Of a stretch of 64,000 nt of DNA, positions 1-9,105 are shown piece by piece. Position 1 is the stretch's first letter. Every line of letters begins with the position of its first letter. Both the position numbers and the translations under genes were made by a program. The notes under the pieces are model-generated. The model had not been told where the DNA came from. It saw only the letters and a list, made by a program, of their open reading frames with translations, and ran no database searches. The stretch is from positions 109,376-173,375 of the forward strand of contig NZ_QAJN01000018.1 in the NCBI RefSeq assembly GCF_003852425.1, given 5' to 3'. The DNA comes from Paucibacter sp. KBW04. GTDB taxonomy: Bacteria; Pseudomonadota; Gammaproteobacteria; Burkholderiales; Burkholderiaceae_C.

Positions 1-69
1 ACGCAGCAGACCGCCCGAGTCCGCGCTATCCCGGGCCGGCCTGATTTGTGCAGAGCTTCCCTAGGTTTT

Positions 70-183
70 AGAGCGGCTAACAAAGCTCAGCGAAGCGGTC
101 CTGGCAAGGCGTGTTGTCGCAGACAGTACAAAAAGTAGGGCAAGGCAACACAACGCAGCCAGGAGAGTTTTGTTAGCCGCTCT
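70..183. repeat. Long imperfect inverted repeat (MITE/REP-like)
   Basis: The outer arms at 70-88 and 165-183 pair over 18 of 19 bases, and inner arms at 99-105 and 158-164 (TCCTGGC/GCCAGGA) also pair, so most of the 114 bp can fold into one large imperfect hairpin. The right arm overlaps the last codons of the histidine kinase gene and supplies its TAA stop (173-175). The shape suggests a dispersed palindromic element or a transcript-end hairpin for the minus-strand operon. No transposase and no second copy were noticed in this window, so dispersal is an inference. Confidence 0.6.
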
Positions 184-2353
184 TGGCTTCGCCGGCCTCC
201 GGCCCGCGCACCGGGATCCATACCTTGAAGCAAGTGCCTTTGCCGGGGGTGGACTCCACCTCGATACGGCCGCCATGTTTTTTGACGATGGAGAAGGACA
301 GGGACAGGCCCAGGCCCGTGCCCTTGCCCACCGCCTTGGTGGTGAAGAAGGGGTCGAAGATGCGACGCTGCACCTCGGGCGGCATGCCGCTGCCGTTGTC
401 GATGACGCTGATGCAGACCCAGTCGCCGCCCTCGCAGCGGGTTTGCAAGGTGATTTCGCCGCGCTGCTCGATGGCGTGACTGGCGTTGACGATCAGGTTC
501 ATAAAGACCTGGTTGAGCTGGGCCGCCAGGCAGCGCACCGCCGGCAGCTGGCCGTAGTCGCGCTTGATCTCGGCCTTGTACTTGACCTCGTTCATCACGA
601 CGTTGAGGGTGGACTCCAGGCCCTTGTTGATGTCGGCGTCCTGCCAGTCGCTTTGGTCTACGCGGCTGAAGTCCTTCAAATCCTGCACGATCTTTTTGAC
701 GCGGTTCAGCCCGTCTTCGCTCTCCTGCAGCAGCAGGGGCAGGTCTTCGTGGATGAAGTCGAAGTCGGCGGCCTTGCGCAGCTGCTTGATCTGGCCGTGG
801 ACTTGCGGCGGTAGCTGCTCGATGGTGACGCATTCAAACAGACCGATCAGCTGCAGCATGGACTCCATATAGCGCCGCATGGTGCTGAGGTTGGAGGACA
901 CAAAGCCCACCGGATTGTTGATCTCATGCGCCACACCGGCCGCCAGCTGGCCGATGGAGGCCAGCTTCTCGGACTGCAGCAGCTGGCTTTGCGCCTCGGC
1001 CAGGCGGGCATTGGCCTGCTTCATTTCGCCGTAATTGCGCACCAGCTCCATCTGCGCGCGCATCACATCGCTGCGGTCTTGCAGCAGCCACCAGATGCAG
1101 GCGGTGGGGTCTTGGGTGTCTGAGGTGTAGGCGATCATCTGCACCCAGATCTCGTTGCCGTTGGCGGTGGTCAAACTCATCTCATGCGCCAGAGACTCAC
1201 CGCGCTTGAGCACGGGAATCGTCTGGCGGATCAAATCGGTATAGGCCTTGCGATCGGGGAAGAAGCGCCGGGTGTATTCGCCCACGGCCGAACCGTCGTC
1301 CAACTCAAAGACCTCGGCGAACTTTTTGTTGGCGCGCAGGATCTGCCGCCCGCTGGTGCAGAGAATGCCCACCGAGGCGTTCTCCATAAAGGCGTCCAGC
1401 TCCAGATGGCTTTTCAGCGCATCGGCCGTGCGTATGGCTACCAGGCGCTCCAGCTCCTGCTGGTGGCGCTTGAGGGCGTCCTCGGCGCCGCGTCTTTCGG
1501 TCACATCCTGCATGGAGGCGATGGCGCCCACCGTCTTGCCCTGCACATCAAAGAGCGGCACGGCGGTGCAGAAGATCCAGCGCCCAGTGCCGCGCAGATG
1601 GGGGTAGAACTGCTCCATCTCAAAAGCCTTGGGCACCAGGCTGGAGGGCTTGAGCGCATCGCCGTACAAGGCTTGCAGCTGCGGGCGCAACTCCTCGTGG
1701 ATCAGCATCTCGGCCAGCAAGGGGCGGGGTTCGGGATAGAAGGCGCGCCAGGCTTCGGTGCTGCCGATGATGTCAAAGGCCTCAATACCGGTCAGCTGAA
1801 CGCAGCCGCTATTCCAGTGGGTGACCCGGCAGTTGGCGTCCAGCACCAAAGTGGGCACGGGGTTGTTCTCCAGGATCTGCTGCATCACCCGGCCTACATC
1901 CAGCAAGCTCATCTGCACATGGCGGATATCGCTCAAGTCCATGCAGGTCAGCAGCACCAGGGGGCCTTGAGCACTCTCGTTATGGCGGGCCGTCACCTCC
2001 AGATAGCGGGTCGAGCCATTGGCCGTCATGGCCTCACATTCCAGTGTGGGCAAGGCCTCGGTCTCGCGCAGGCAGCGCTCGCCATAGGCTTTGAGCGGGG
2101 CGATGAAGTCCTGCGTGGCCCAGGCGTAATGCGGCATGGCTTGCAGGTCGCTCAAGGGGTAGCCCAGCAGGCGTTGCATGGCGGTGTTGGCGAACAGCAC
2201 CTGTTCGCCCCCATGCACCAGCACCGGCGCGCTGACGGCCTCCAGCAAGGTGGTGAGCTGCTCGTCCAGCACTTGATCGGGTCGCAGGCCCTGCAAGGGC
2301 GAGCGGTTGCCGGGCTGGGGTGCCGGGCTGGCGGTACTGGCGAACTCAAGCAT
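173..2353 (-). CDS. PAS-domain sensor histidine kinase (cytoplasmic)
   Basis: This 726-residue protein has no signal peptide or membrane segment. Three PAS-like sensor regions (about 30-140, 150-290 and 310-430) precede a short coiled coil and a kinase core. The H box reads AAGVAHEINNPVGFV with phospho-acceptor His476; the ATPase domain shows the N box (Asn623), DNGSGMP (652-658) and GKGTGLGLS (676-684). The start ATG at 2353 overlaps the upstream receiver gene by 8 bp (ATGCTTGA), so the two are translationally coupled and the receiver protein is the probable phosphotransfer partner. A longer frame upstream exists but lies inside the previous gene. The stop codon comes from the right arm of the palindrome at 165-183. 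The signal sensed cannot be told; PAS domains often bind haem, flavin or small ligands. Confidence 0.93.
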   Translation of the reverse strand: MLEFASTASPAPQPGNRSPLQGLRPDQVLDEQLTTLLEAVSAPVLVHGGEQVLFANTAMQRLLGYPLSDLQAMPHYAWATQDFIAPLKAYGERCLRETEALPTLECEAMTANGSTRYLEVTARHNESAQGPLVLLTCMDLSDIRHVQMSLLDVGRVMQQILENNPVPTLVLDANCRVTHWNSGCVQLTGIEAFDIIGSTEAWRAFYPEPRPLLAEMLIHEELRPQLQALYGDALKPSSLVPKAFEMEQFYPHLRGTGRWIFCTAVPLFDVQGKTVGAIASMQDVTERRGAEDALKRHQQELERLVAIRTADALKSHLELDAFMENASVGILCTSGRQILRANKKFAEVFELDDGSAVGEYTRRFFPDRKAYTDLIRQTIPVLKRGESLAHEMSLTTANGNEIWVQMIAYTSDTQDPTACIWWLLQDRSDVMRAQMELVRNYGEMKQANARLAEAQSQLLQSEKLASIGQLAAGVAHEINNPVGFVSSNLSTMRRYMESMLQLIGLFECVTIEQLPPQVHGQIKQLRKAADFDFIHEDLPLLLQESEDGLNRVKKIVQDLKDFSRVDQSDWQDADINKGLESTLNVVMNEVKYKAEIKRDYGQLPAVRCLAAQLNQVFMNLIVNASHAIEQRGEITLQTRCEGGDWVCISVIDNGSGMPPEVQRRIFDPFFTTKAVGKGTGLGLSLSFSIVKKHGGRIEVESTPGKGTCFKVWIPVRGPEAGEAKSG

Positions 2354-3881
2354 GTTGCACCTGACTGCCGCTGGGCTTGAGTGGCGGCGGGGTGGCGGCG
2401 GGTCGCTTGGGTGCGCGCGGGTCCACCGGCAGTTTGACGAAGAAGTGCAGCTCCAGACCGTCACGCTGCTCCAGCTCCTTGACCTGTTTGATCAAGCCGG
2501 TGGTGAAGCTGAAACCCACCGGCAGCAACACGCTGCCCTGCGGGCTGAGCAAGGGGCGCGACAAAACCATGCCGGGCTTGAGGCCCGCCGAAGTGACCTC
2601 GTTATCGGCTTCCAACTCCAGCGCGATCTCCTTCAGCACCGCGTCAAAGGCCTTGACCACATCCTCGTCGTAGCGGATGCCCGCGCCCTCCAGAATGCTG
2701 GCCACCGCCTCGGTCGTGGAGAACTCTTTTTCGGCCAGGCGGCCGCTGATCAAGGATTCGTAGGTGCTGGCCACATTGATGATTTGCGAGCCCAGCGGCA
2801 CCTCATAACCGGCCAAACCATCGGGGTAGCCTTTGCCATCCACGCGCTCGTGTTGCGAGCGGATGATGACGGCGGTCTGGCGCAAACGGCCCAGCGGGGT
2901 CAGGGCCGCCTGGGCCTTGACCGGGTGCTGCTTGTAGAGGTCGAACTCGCGCCCGTCCATCAACGAGACGGTTTTGTTCATCAAGGCGTCGGGCAGGCCG
3001 ATCTTGCCGACCTCGTGCAGCAGGCCGGCGTTGTAGACGTCCTGCTCTTCCTTCTCGCCCAGCTTGAGGTTTTCCGCGATACGCCGCGCCAGCGTGGCCA
3101 CGCGGTGGCCGTGGCCGGCCACGCTGCCATCGCGCAGCTCCAGCAAGCCGGAGAACACGCTGATGGACAGGGCGAAGTTCTCTTCCAGCTGCGCATTGGC
3201 GCTGTTGAGGCGTTGGTTGGCCAGCTCCATCTCGGCATTGATGGCGGCCAACTTGCCATTTGCTTGCTCCAGCTCCTGGGTGCGTTCCTTGACGCGACGT
3301 TCCAACTCCTCGTTGACGCCGCCCAGCTGCAGATTGGCCTCGCCCAGCTGATCGTTGGCCGCCTCCAGCTGCTTGTTGCTGCTCTCTAGCGCCTGGTTGA
3401 CGTTTTGCAGCTGCTGGTTCTGCTCGCGGGTCAGCTCGACCAGGCGGGCATTCTCGCGTTCCAGCTGTTGGCGCCTCAAGCCGTCGCTGACGGCTAGGAG
3501 CATCTCTTGATCGTCCCAGGGCTTGCAGATATAGCGGTGGATCTCGCCGCGGTTGATGGCGCCTATGGTGGAGGTGATGTCGGCATAGCCGGTGAGCAGA
3601 ATGCGCACGATATGGGGATAGCGTTCGCGCACCTGCTCCAGGAACTGCACGCCGTCCATTTCGGGCATGCGCATGTCCGAGACGACCAAATCGACGGCTT
3701 CGGTCGCCAGCAAAGCCAGGCCGGCCGCGCCGCCCTCGGCCATCAACACCCGATAGCCTTGCGGCCTGAACAGGCGGCGCAGGGCGCTGAGGATGGAGGG
3801 CTCGTCATCGACGAAAAGAATGACCGGCGGCGCTTGCTCCTCGGCCGGTGCCGGTTCAAATTCTGTGTTGTGCTCGCTCAT
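2346..3881 (-). CDS. Response regulator with degenerate HD-GYP output domain
   Basis: An N-terminal receiver (about 18-135) has the acidic pair Asp25/Asp26, phospho-acceptor Asp69 and Lys120. A long Gln/Glu/Asn-rich coiled coil (about 137-235) leads to an HD-GYP-like domain (about 238-400). The family metal ligands are only partly kept: the HD pair is His289-Glu290 (LLHEVGKIGLPD), the HHE motif is QHE (343-345) followed by an intact DGKGYP, and the later A-D-x-Y-D site is ASTYE (371-375). Intact HD-GYP proteins hydrolyse cyclic di-GMP; this one may be inactive or altered. Start ATG at 3881 has an AGGAG ribosome site. It is the first gene of the two-gene operon with the kinase. Confidence 0.92.
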   Translation of the reverse strand: MSEHNTEFEPAPAEEQAPPVILFVDDEPSILSALRRLFRPQGYRVLMAEGGAAGLALLATEAVDLVVSDMRMPEMDGVQFLEQVRERYPHIVRILLTGYADITSTIGAINRGEIHRYICKPWDDQEMLLAVSDGLRRQQLERENARLVELTREQNQQLQNVNQALESSNKQLEAANDQLGEANLQLGGVNEELERRVKERTQELEQANGKLAAINAEMELANQRLNSANAQLEENFALSISVFSGLLELRDGSVAGHGHRVATLARRIAENLKLGEKEEQDVYNAGLLHEVGKIGLPDALMNKTVSLMDGREFDLYKQHPVKAQAALTPLGRLRQTAVIIRSQHERVDGKGYPDGLAGYEVPLGSQIINVASTYESLISGRLAEKEFSTTEAVASILEGAGIRYDEDVVKAFDAVLKEIALELEADNEVTSAGLKPGMVLSRPLLSPQGSVLLPVGFSFTTGLIKQVKELEQRDGLELHFFVKLPVDPRAPKRPAATPPPLKPSGSQVQHA

Positions 3882-4111
3882 GCTCGGGGCTCCTTGATCG
3901 CCAGGCCCGGCATGTATCAGGGCACTGGCCCGGGGCGATCGCTGCGTGCTTGGAGCCAGCTTGAACGCATTCCCGATGAAAGGGAAGTCAAGGCCATGCT
4001 AACTGTGTGATTAACCGCACAGGGTGCGAAGAACTTTGCGGTCCCGCTTGCAGGCTGGGCATGGTCACGGTGTTCTGCCTTGTTGCAGCCTGCCGGCCGC
4101 GGCTGCTCTTG

Positions 4112-4735
4112 TCAGCCGCTGAAGCCGACGGTATAGCCCCAGGAATCGAGGCGCAGAGGGATGGCGTTGAAGGCCAGGGTGATGCGGCGGGCGCCGGCAT
4201 TGGGCGGCACGGCATGCATCAGATAACTGGGGAAGAGCACCATGTCTCCTAGGCTGGGCATGGGGCTGATCCATTTGTCGGCATTGAAGGGGCCGGTGAC
4301 GACGCCGGCATGGTCGTTCTTGAAAGAGAAGTCGTGTCCGCCGGGCGACTTCATGAACACCGTGCGCGAGGACTCGTCGGTGGGGGTCAGATAAACCACG
4401 CCGGAGATAAAGCTATTGGCATGGTTGTGCACCGCTTGGCGGCCGCCGGAGTCCAGCACATTGACCCACATTTCTTTGAGCGACCAGCCCATGCGTTCAC
4501 CAAACATCAGCGCGCCGAACTCGGTGAGCTTTGGCGTGATCAGGCTGGCCACGTCCAGCAGCAAGGGGCTGTCGCTGGGCTTGAGCATGCGGGTGTGAGA
4601 GAGATTCGCCGAGGCATTGTTCTCTTGCAAGGCCGCCGCGCTGAAGTGTTCCAGCAAGCCTTGCACCAGCAGGGGCGGCAGGGCCGCGGGCGCGCGCAGA
4701 AATGGCGTGGGGAAGAGGCTGATGACTTCGTCCAT
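4112..4735 (-). CDS. Putative 2OG-Fe(II) oxygenase (TIGR02466 type)
   Basis: A soluble protein of 207 residues resembling the TIGR02466 family of putative 2-oxoglutarate/Fe(II) dioxygenases. Candidate iron ligands are His103/His105 in AVHNHANSFISGVVYL and His174 in YLMHAVPPNAGARR, where an Arg at 183-184 would hold 2-oxoglutarate. The start is set at the ATG at 4735, because the longer frame runs back into the HupE-like gene; the gap to that gene is only 13 bp, so it is probably the last gene of this minus-strand group. The substrate is unknown. Confidence 0.85.
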   Translation of the reverse strand: MDEVISLFPTPFLRAPAALPPLLVQGLLEHFSAAALQENNASANLSHTRMLKPSDSPLLLDVASLITPKLTEFGALMFGERMGWSLKEMWVNVLDSGGRQAVHNHANSFISGVVYLTPTDESSRTVFMKSPGGHDFSFKNDHAGVVTGPFNADKWISPMPSLGDMVLFPSYLMHAVPPNAGARRITLAFNAIPLRLDSWGYTVGFSG

Positions 4736-4748
4736 GGCGGGTGCAGAT

Positions 4749-5702
4749 TCAGGCAAACAGGCTGGCGATGCGCAGCAAGGACCAGTAGCTGGCGAGGGCG
4801 CCAATGCTGTAGAGCAGGCCACGGCGCAGGCGACTGGCGGCAGGCCAGCGAGCGCTCAGCTTCCACAGCGCAAAGGCGGCGGCCACCGTCATCAGCTGGC
4901 CGATCTCCACGCCGATGTTGAAGGTCAGCAAGGCCACTAGCAGATGTTGCTCGGGCAGGCCGATCTCCTTCAGCGCCCCGGCAAAGCCCAGGCCATGGAC
5001 CAGGCCGAACAAAAAGGCCACCAGGGCAGGCCAGCGCCTTGATAGGGTCTGGCGCTGATGCAGGGCCTCGGCGGCGACCAGCACGATGGACAGGGCAATG
5101 GCGGCCTCCACCGGCGGCGGCCGCAGGACCAGCCAGCCCAGGGCGCTGCTGGCCAGGGTGATGCTGTGGGCGGCGGTGAAGGCGGTGAGAGTCCAGAGCA
5201 GGCGGCGATTGAAACCCACCAACATCAGCATGGCGATGACGAAGAGCAGATGGTCGCTGCCGCTCAGGATGTGCTCCACGCCCAGCACCGTGTAGGCGCG
5301 GGCGATCTCGCCCATGCCGCGTTTGTCATCGGCGGCGCCGTAGAGATGCACGCTGGGCTGGCCTGCGGTGAGGGTGTAGACGCGGCTTTGGCCGTCCAGC
5401 CAGAAGACCTTGACCATCACGGCGGAGTAGGCCTTGCCCACGCCTTCCATCTGCAGCTGGCCTTGCAGGCCGGCCGGGCCGCAGTGCAAGACGTTTTGCT
5501 CGGCCTGGCAGCTCTCGGGCCAGATGGGGCTCAGCACCTCGGCCGGTGCGCGCTTCTCGCTGGCCGTCCATTGCCAGAGGAACTCGCCGCGCGCCAGCTC
5601 GCGCAGCTGCATCTCGGCCATGCTCATTTCGTGCGCTTGCAGCGGGCCGGCCATGGCCAGCAGGCTCAGCAGGGCCAGGGTGAACTTTGTCCAAAGGCTC
5701 AC
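4749..5702 (-). CDS. HupE/UreJ-family membrane protein
   Basis: A 317-residue protein starting at GTG 5702, which overlaps the stop of the prolyl isomerase gene in a GTGA, so translation is coupled. Residues 1-23 look like a signal peptide (cut after LQA). About 115 residues of extracytoplasmic domain follow, then a C-terminal half with about six membrane helices. The motif [15 protein letters not shown], with its two His and an Asp in membrane helices, is the signature of the HupE/UreJ_2 family, whose better-known members move nickel or cobalt. No metal specificity can be read from the sequence. Its neighbours (PpiC-type isomerase, DUF3604, PCu(A)C-like) suggest a shared periplasmic job. Confidence 0.88.
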   Translation of the reverse strand: MSLWTKFTLALLSLLAMAGPLQAHEMSMAEMQLRELARGEFLWQWTASEKRAPAEVLSPIWPESCQAEQNVLHCGPAGLQGQLQMEGVGKAYSAVMVKVFWLDGQSRVYTLTAGQPSVHLYGAADDKRGMGEIARAYTVLGVEHILSGSDHLLFVIAMLMLVGFNRRLLWTLTAFTAAHSITLASSALGWLVLRPPPVEAAIALSIVLVAAEALHQRQTLSRRWPALVAFLFGLVHGLGFAGALKEIGLPEQHLLVALLTFNIGVEIGQLMTVAAAFALWKLSARWPAASRLRRGLLYSIGALASYWSLLRIASLFA

Positions 5703-6583
5703 GGCTGCGCGCTTTCGTCCACGACCTTGTACTTCTTCGCCAGTGCGCGCACGGCGGCGGTGCGTTGCTCGGCCAGCACGGCGTCGGTCCAGTCCTGCTG
5801 GACGATATTGCGCAGGGTGGCGAAGTCGGCCGGCTTGGGTGCGATCAAGGCGTCCAGGCGCATGGCGCGCCAGCCTGAGCTGGTCTTGAGCGCCCGCCAT
5901 TCGCCCGGCGTGGCGGCTTGCAGCGCCGGGGCCAGCTCGGGGCCATAGCTTTGCTCCAGATTGCTCAGCGGCCGGTTCTTGAAGATGCGCAGGCCGGCCT
6001 TGGCATCGCCCGGCGTGCCGGCGTTCAGCTCGGCGACGAAGGCGCGCACGGTCGCTTCTTCCGTGGCCTCTCTGCCGCTCAGGGCCGCCTCCTGAAAATC
6101 AAAACGCGGCGGTTCGTCGTACTTGCTGCGATGGGCCTCAAACCAGTCGCGCAAGGTTTTCTCATCGGCCGGGGGCAGCTTGGTGTTGGCGTCCACCACG
6201 CTGAGGGCCTTGAAGATGACGCGCTCGCGGATGGCGCTGTCCCCCCGGTCGACCTGCAAGGCCAGGCCTTCGCGGTAAAGCACCTCGTTGTCCAGCCAGA
6301 CCTGGCGCAGGGCTTTGAGCTCCTCGGTCGTGGGTGGGCGGCCGCGTGAGGCCTGGAAGAGTTCGGTGGCCTCCTTGGTGACTTCGGCGCCGACGCTGAT
6401 GCGATGGGGATCGTCCGCGCGGCCGACCAGCAGATGGTCGATGCCGAAGAGAAAACCGCCCAGCAGCAGAAAGTGCAGCAGAGGTTCGCGCAACCAGGCG
6501 CCGCGCTGGCTGCGCGCATCGAGCGGCGCGGGCTGAGTGCTGGGCTGGCCGGTGGACGGCAGGGGCTTGGAGAGGGTGGGCAT
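5699..6583 (-). CDS. Peptidylprolyl isomerase, PpiC/parvulin type, membrane-anchored
   Basis: A 294-residue protein with one membrane anchor near the N-terminus (about residues 30-48, [19 protein letters not shown]) and a periplasmic part resembling the SurA/PpiC fold: an N-terminal helical chaperone segment (about 70-165) and a degenerate parvulin-like segment (about 170-255). The ATG at 6583 is preferred; an in-frame TTG lies 24 bp upstream (6607) and neither has a strong ribosome site. The next gene overlaps it by 4 bp. A hairpin terminator at 6700-6730 separates it from the DUF3604 gene, so it either has its own promoter or depends on read-through. Confidence 0.82.
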   Translation of the reverse strand: MPTLSKPLPSTGQPSTQPAPLDARSQRGAWLREPLLHFLLLGGFLFGIDHLLVGRADDPHRISVGAEVTKEATELFQASRGRPPTTEELKALRQVWLDNEVLYREGLALQVDRGDSAIRERVIFKALSVVDANTKLPPADEKTLRDWFEAHRSKYDEPPRFDFQEAALSGREATEEATVRAFVAELNAGTPGDAKAGLRIFKNRPLSNLEQSYGPELAPALQAATPGEWRALKTSSGWRAMRLDALIAPKPADFATLRNIVQQDWTDAVLAEQRTAAVRALAKKYKVVDESAQP

Positions 6584-6699
6584 GGGGCGGATTTGGGCAC
6601 GATCCAAGCGGCCGCAAAGAGACGAGAGGCCCGATCAACAGCGCTTGGCCGCGCCATCTTATGAAGCTTGCAAGACAGGAATGTGTCGGCCTGCGACGC

Positions 6700-6730
6700 A
6701 AAAAAAGCGCCGGACTTTGCGATCCGGCGC
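6700..6730 (-). terminator. Rho-independent terminator after the DUF3604 gene
   Basis: An 8-bp perfect stem (6707-6714 with 6723-6730, GCGCCGGA/TCCGGCGC) with an 8-base loop is followed, read on the minus strand, by seven T residues (6706-6700). It lies 25 bp past the DUF3604 stop codon. Confidence 0.88.
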
Positions 6731-6754
6731 CTTGCTCAAACACAGCTTGCTGTC

Positions 6755-8977
6755 TTATTTGACGCCGGCCACCAGGGCCGAGCCGTTCACCTGCACATAG
6801 ATGGGGTTGCTGTAGAACCAGAGATCAGACCAGGCGGCCACGTCGTAAGCCACCATCTTTTTGCCGTTCACCACCGGCAGATGCGAGGGGCAACCGTTGT
6901 ACTCGGTCGTGCCGCTCGTCGTGCAGGGGATGCGCAGCATCGTCGTGTCATTGGCATTGGTGAAGACATCGGCCAGGGGCGAGCCATTGGCGTCGGTCTC
7001 AAAGGGCACGGCGGCGGGCAGATTGCTGCCGCGCAAGCGCACATACTGCGAGGCCTGCACCGCGGGGATGCGATAGCTCATCTTCAGGAAGGCGCTGTTG
7101 TCCACGCCCGAGGCCACCGTGGCCCAGGAGGGCGTGGCACCGGCGCCGCTGAAGGTCTTGATGACGGCGGCGCTGCTGTTCTTGGCGCCAGCGGGCACGA
7201 CCGACAGGCCGGCGGTCGTGCCATCGGCCTTGAGCCAGGCCGTGTTGCGTGGCCACTCACCCGCGTAGTCAGCCGCACCCGGGGTCTTGTAGCCGCTGAC
7301 CAGGCCGCGGATCAGGTCGATATGGTCCAGCACCGGCTGGTTCAGAGGCTGGTTGATGCCAATCTGCAGCAAGGAGGGGTTGGGGAAGCTGTAGGGCGAG
7401 TAGTTGGTGCCGGCCGGGTCGCGGGCCACGATGGCGACGATGATGTCGGCGCCGGGGCGCACGACCAGCTTTTCACCCATGGTGGCGCAGCCGCTGCTGT
7501 CGATGTCGCGATTGTTCGTGGCTGCAGCCACGGCCAGGGCTTCGACCGAGGCGTTGCTGCGTGCCGCAGGGCCCGGGTAGGAGGCGCAGGCGATGAAGGC
7601 CAGGCGGTCGATCAGCTGGCCGCTGGCGGCAAAGCTATTGCCGCTGCGCAGGCCGTCCACAATGGTTTGCGGGCGCAGCTTGTCGGCACCGTTGCGCACC
7701 AGCACATGGTCACGCGCGTATTCGCCGGGGTAGAAGTCCTGCGTGGAGCGGCGGTCATCGGGGCCGAACTGGCCGCGGTTATGCCAGTCGGACGAGGCGA
7801 AGTACCAGAAGTTGCGACCCTCACCCAGCAGGGCGTCCCACACGCCGCCGACCTGGGCGCCGTAGACGCCGGTGCCGCCGTAGGTGGTGCCGCCGACCGA
7901 GTCGGTTAGCACGCCGCCGATATTGTTGCGCTTGGGCTGGTACTCACCGCGATTGGACGAAGCGCCGTGGCCGGGCTGGGTCTCGAAGCCGAAGGCGATG
8001 GCCGGGCCAGCGTTGTTGAAGTTGCGCAGGTGCTCGATATTGAAGCCGTTATTGCCGTCCGGGTTGAAGGGGCCGGCGCGCTCCAAATGGGCGGGCACGT
8101 AGTAGCTGCCCATGGCATGGTTTTGCGCCATCCACTTGATGGCTTCCACCGTCTTCAGATGGCCGCGATTGCCGGTGCCGCTGCCGCCGGCGGGCATCAG
8201 TTTTTGCGCCGTCACGTTCCAGCTCAGATCGGCGCTGCTATTGCTGCCGGCCACCGAGCAGTTCCAGTTGTTACCGATGCTCGTGCCGGTGGTGTTGCCA
8301 CGGCTCTTGTCGGTGTCGCCACGGTCAAAGCAGTAAGACCATTGGGCCAAGGCGTTGGCATTGCCCAGGGCGGTGTAGCCGGGGGCGCTGGGCAGATTGG
8401 CGTTGTCGATGGCGGCCGGCAGCTGGCCGGTGATGATGGACATGGAGGCATGCTCGTGGCCGGCCACGACGGACTCCATGCCTATGAACAGGGGCAGGTT
8501 CTTGGCGGCAGACAGGTACTCCATCAGCGGGTACTGATATTCCTGGATGGACTGCCAGCGCCACATATTGCCGTTGCCACCCACGCCACCGCCATCCCCC
8601 TTGATGGCGGCCGCGCCCACGCTCTGGGCCCAGGTCGTGGTCGGGCCCTTGCCGGCGACGAAGGGGTAGGCGGGCATGCTCAGCGAGGCGTCTTCCACCA
8701 GGGTGCAGTTGCGGTTGCCATTGCCGCCGTGACCGGCTTGCACAAACCAGTCCAGGCCCCAGGGCGTGTCCACTTTGTCGGTGACCTTTTTGACCAGCTT
8801 CTGCATGGAGATGGAGCCGTCCGAGCAGGTGGTGTGGTTGTGGAAGTCGCCGCTGACGTACTGGCCGGCCGTCTTACCGGCGGCGATGGCCGGGGTCGGG
8901 GTGCTGGACAGGGCGAGGCTGCCCAGGGCCGCGAAGGCCGCGAGGGCGATCGGGCGCTTGTTGAAGGACTTGTTCAT
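6755..8977 (-). CDS. DUF3604 domain exported protein (PHP-like)
   Basis: This 740-residue protein begins with a clear signal peptide (about 1-35, ending PAIAA) and a GDFHNHTTCSDG motif that resembles the metal-binding start of PHP-type phosphoesterases; further His/Asp sites (GHGGNGNRNC, GMESVVAGHEHASM, SSDWHNRGQFG) fit a metal-dependent hydrolase of the DUF3604 family. The activity is not established. The ATG at 8977 is chosen because a signal peptide starts there and AGGAAG lies just upstream; the frame is open for 18 more codons. It is followed by its own terminator. Confidence 0.88.
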   Translation of the reverse strand: MNKSFNKRPIALAAFAALGSLALSSTPTPAIAAGKTAGQYVSGDFHNHTTCSDGSISMQKLVKKVTDKVDTPWGLDWFVQAGHGGNGNRNCTLVEDASLSMPAYPFVAGKGPTTTWAQSVGAAAIKGDGGGVGGNGNMWRWQSIQEYQYPLMEYLSAAKNLPLFIGMESVVAGHEHASMSIITGQLPAAIDNANLPSAPGYTALGNANALAQWSYCFDRGDTDKSRGNTTGTSIGNNWNCSVAGSNSSADLSWNVTAQKLMPAGGSGTGNRGHLKTVEAIKWMAQNHAMGSYYVPAHLERAGPFNPDGNNGFNIEHLRNFNNAGPAIAFGFETQPGHGASSNRGEYQPKRNNIGGVLTDSVGGTTYGGTGVYGAQVGGVWDALLGEGRNFWYFASSDWHNRGQFGPDDRRSTQDFYPGEYARDHVLVRNGADKLRPQTIVDGLRSGNSFAASGQLIDRLAFIACASYPGPAARSNASVEALAVAAATNNRDIDSSGCATMGEKLVVRPGADIIVAIVARDPAGTNYSPYSFPNPSLLQIGINQPLNQPVLDHIDLIRGLVSGYKTPGAADYAGEWPRNTAWLKADGTTAGLSVVPAGAKNSSAAVIKTFSGAGATPSWATVASGVDNSAFLKMSYRIPAVQASQYVRLRGSNLPAAVPFETDANGSPLADVFTNANDTTMLRIPCTTSGTTEYNGCPSHLPVVNGKKMVAYDVAAWSDLWFYSNPIYVQVNGSALVAGVK

Positions 8978-9105
8978 GGTGATGCTTCCTGGCTTGGAGA
9001 AAGTGGGAGGAGCTTGGGTTTGGGCGCTCAACGCCCGGCGATGCTAGGGGTCGCCCGTGACCCTGGCGTGACGCTTCACACCGCGCAGCCTCCTGGGCCC
9101 AGAAC

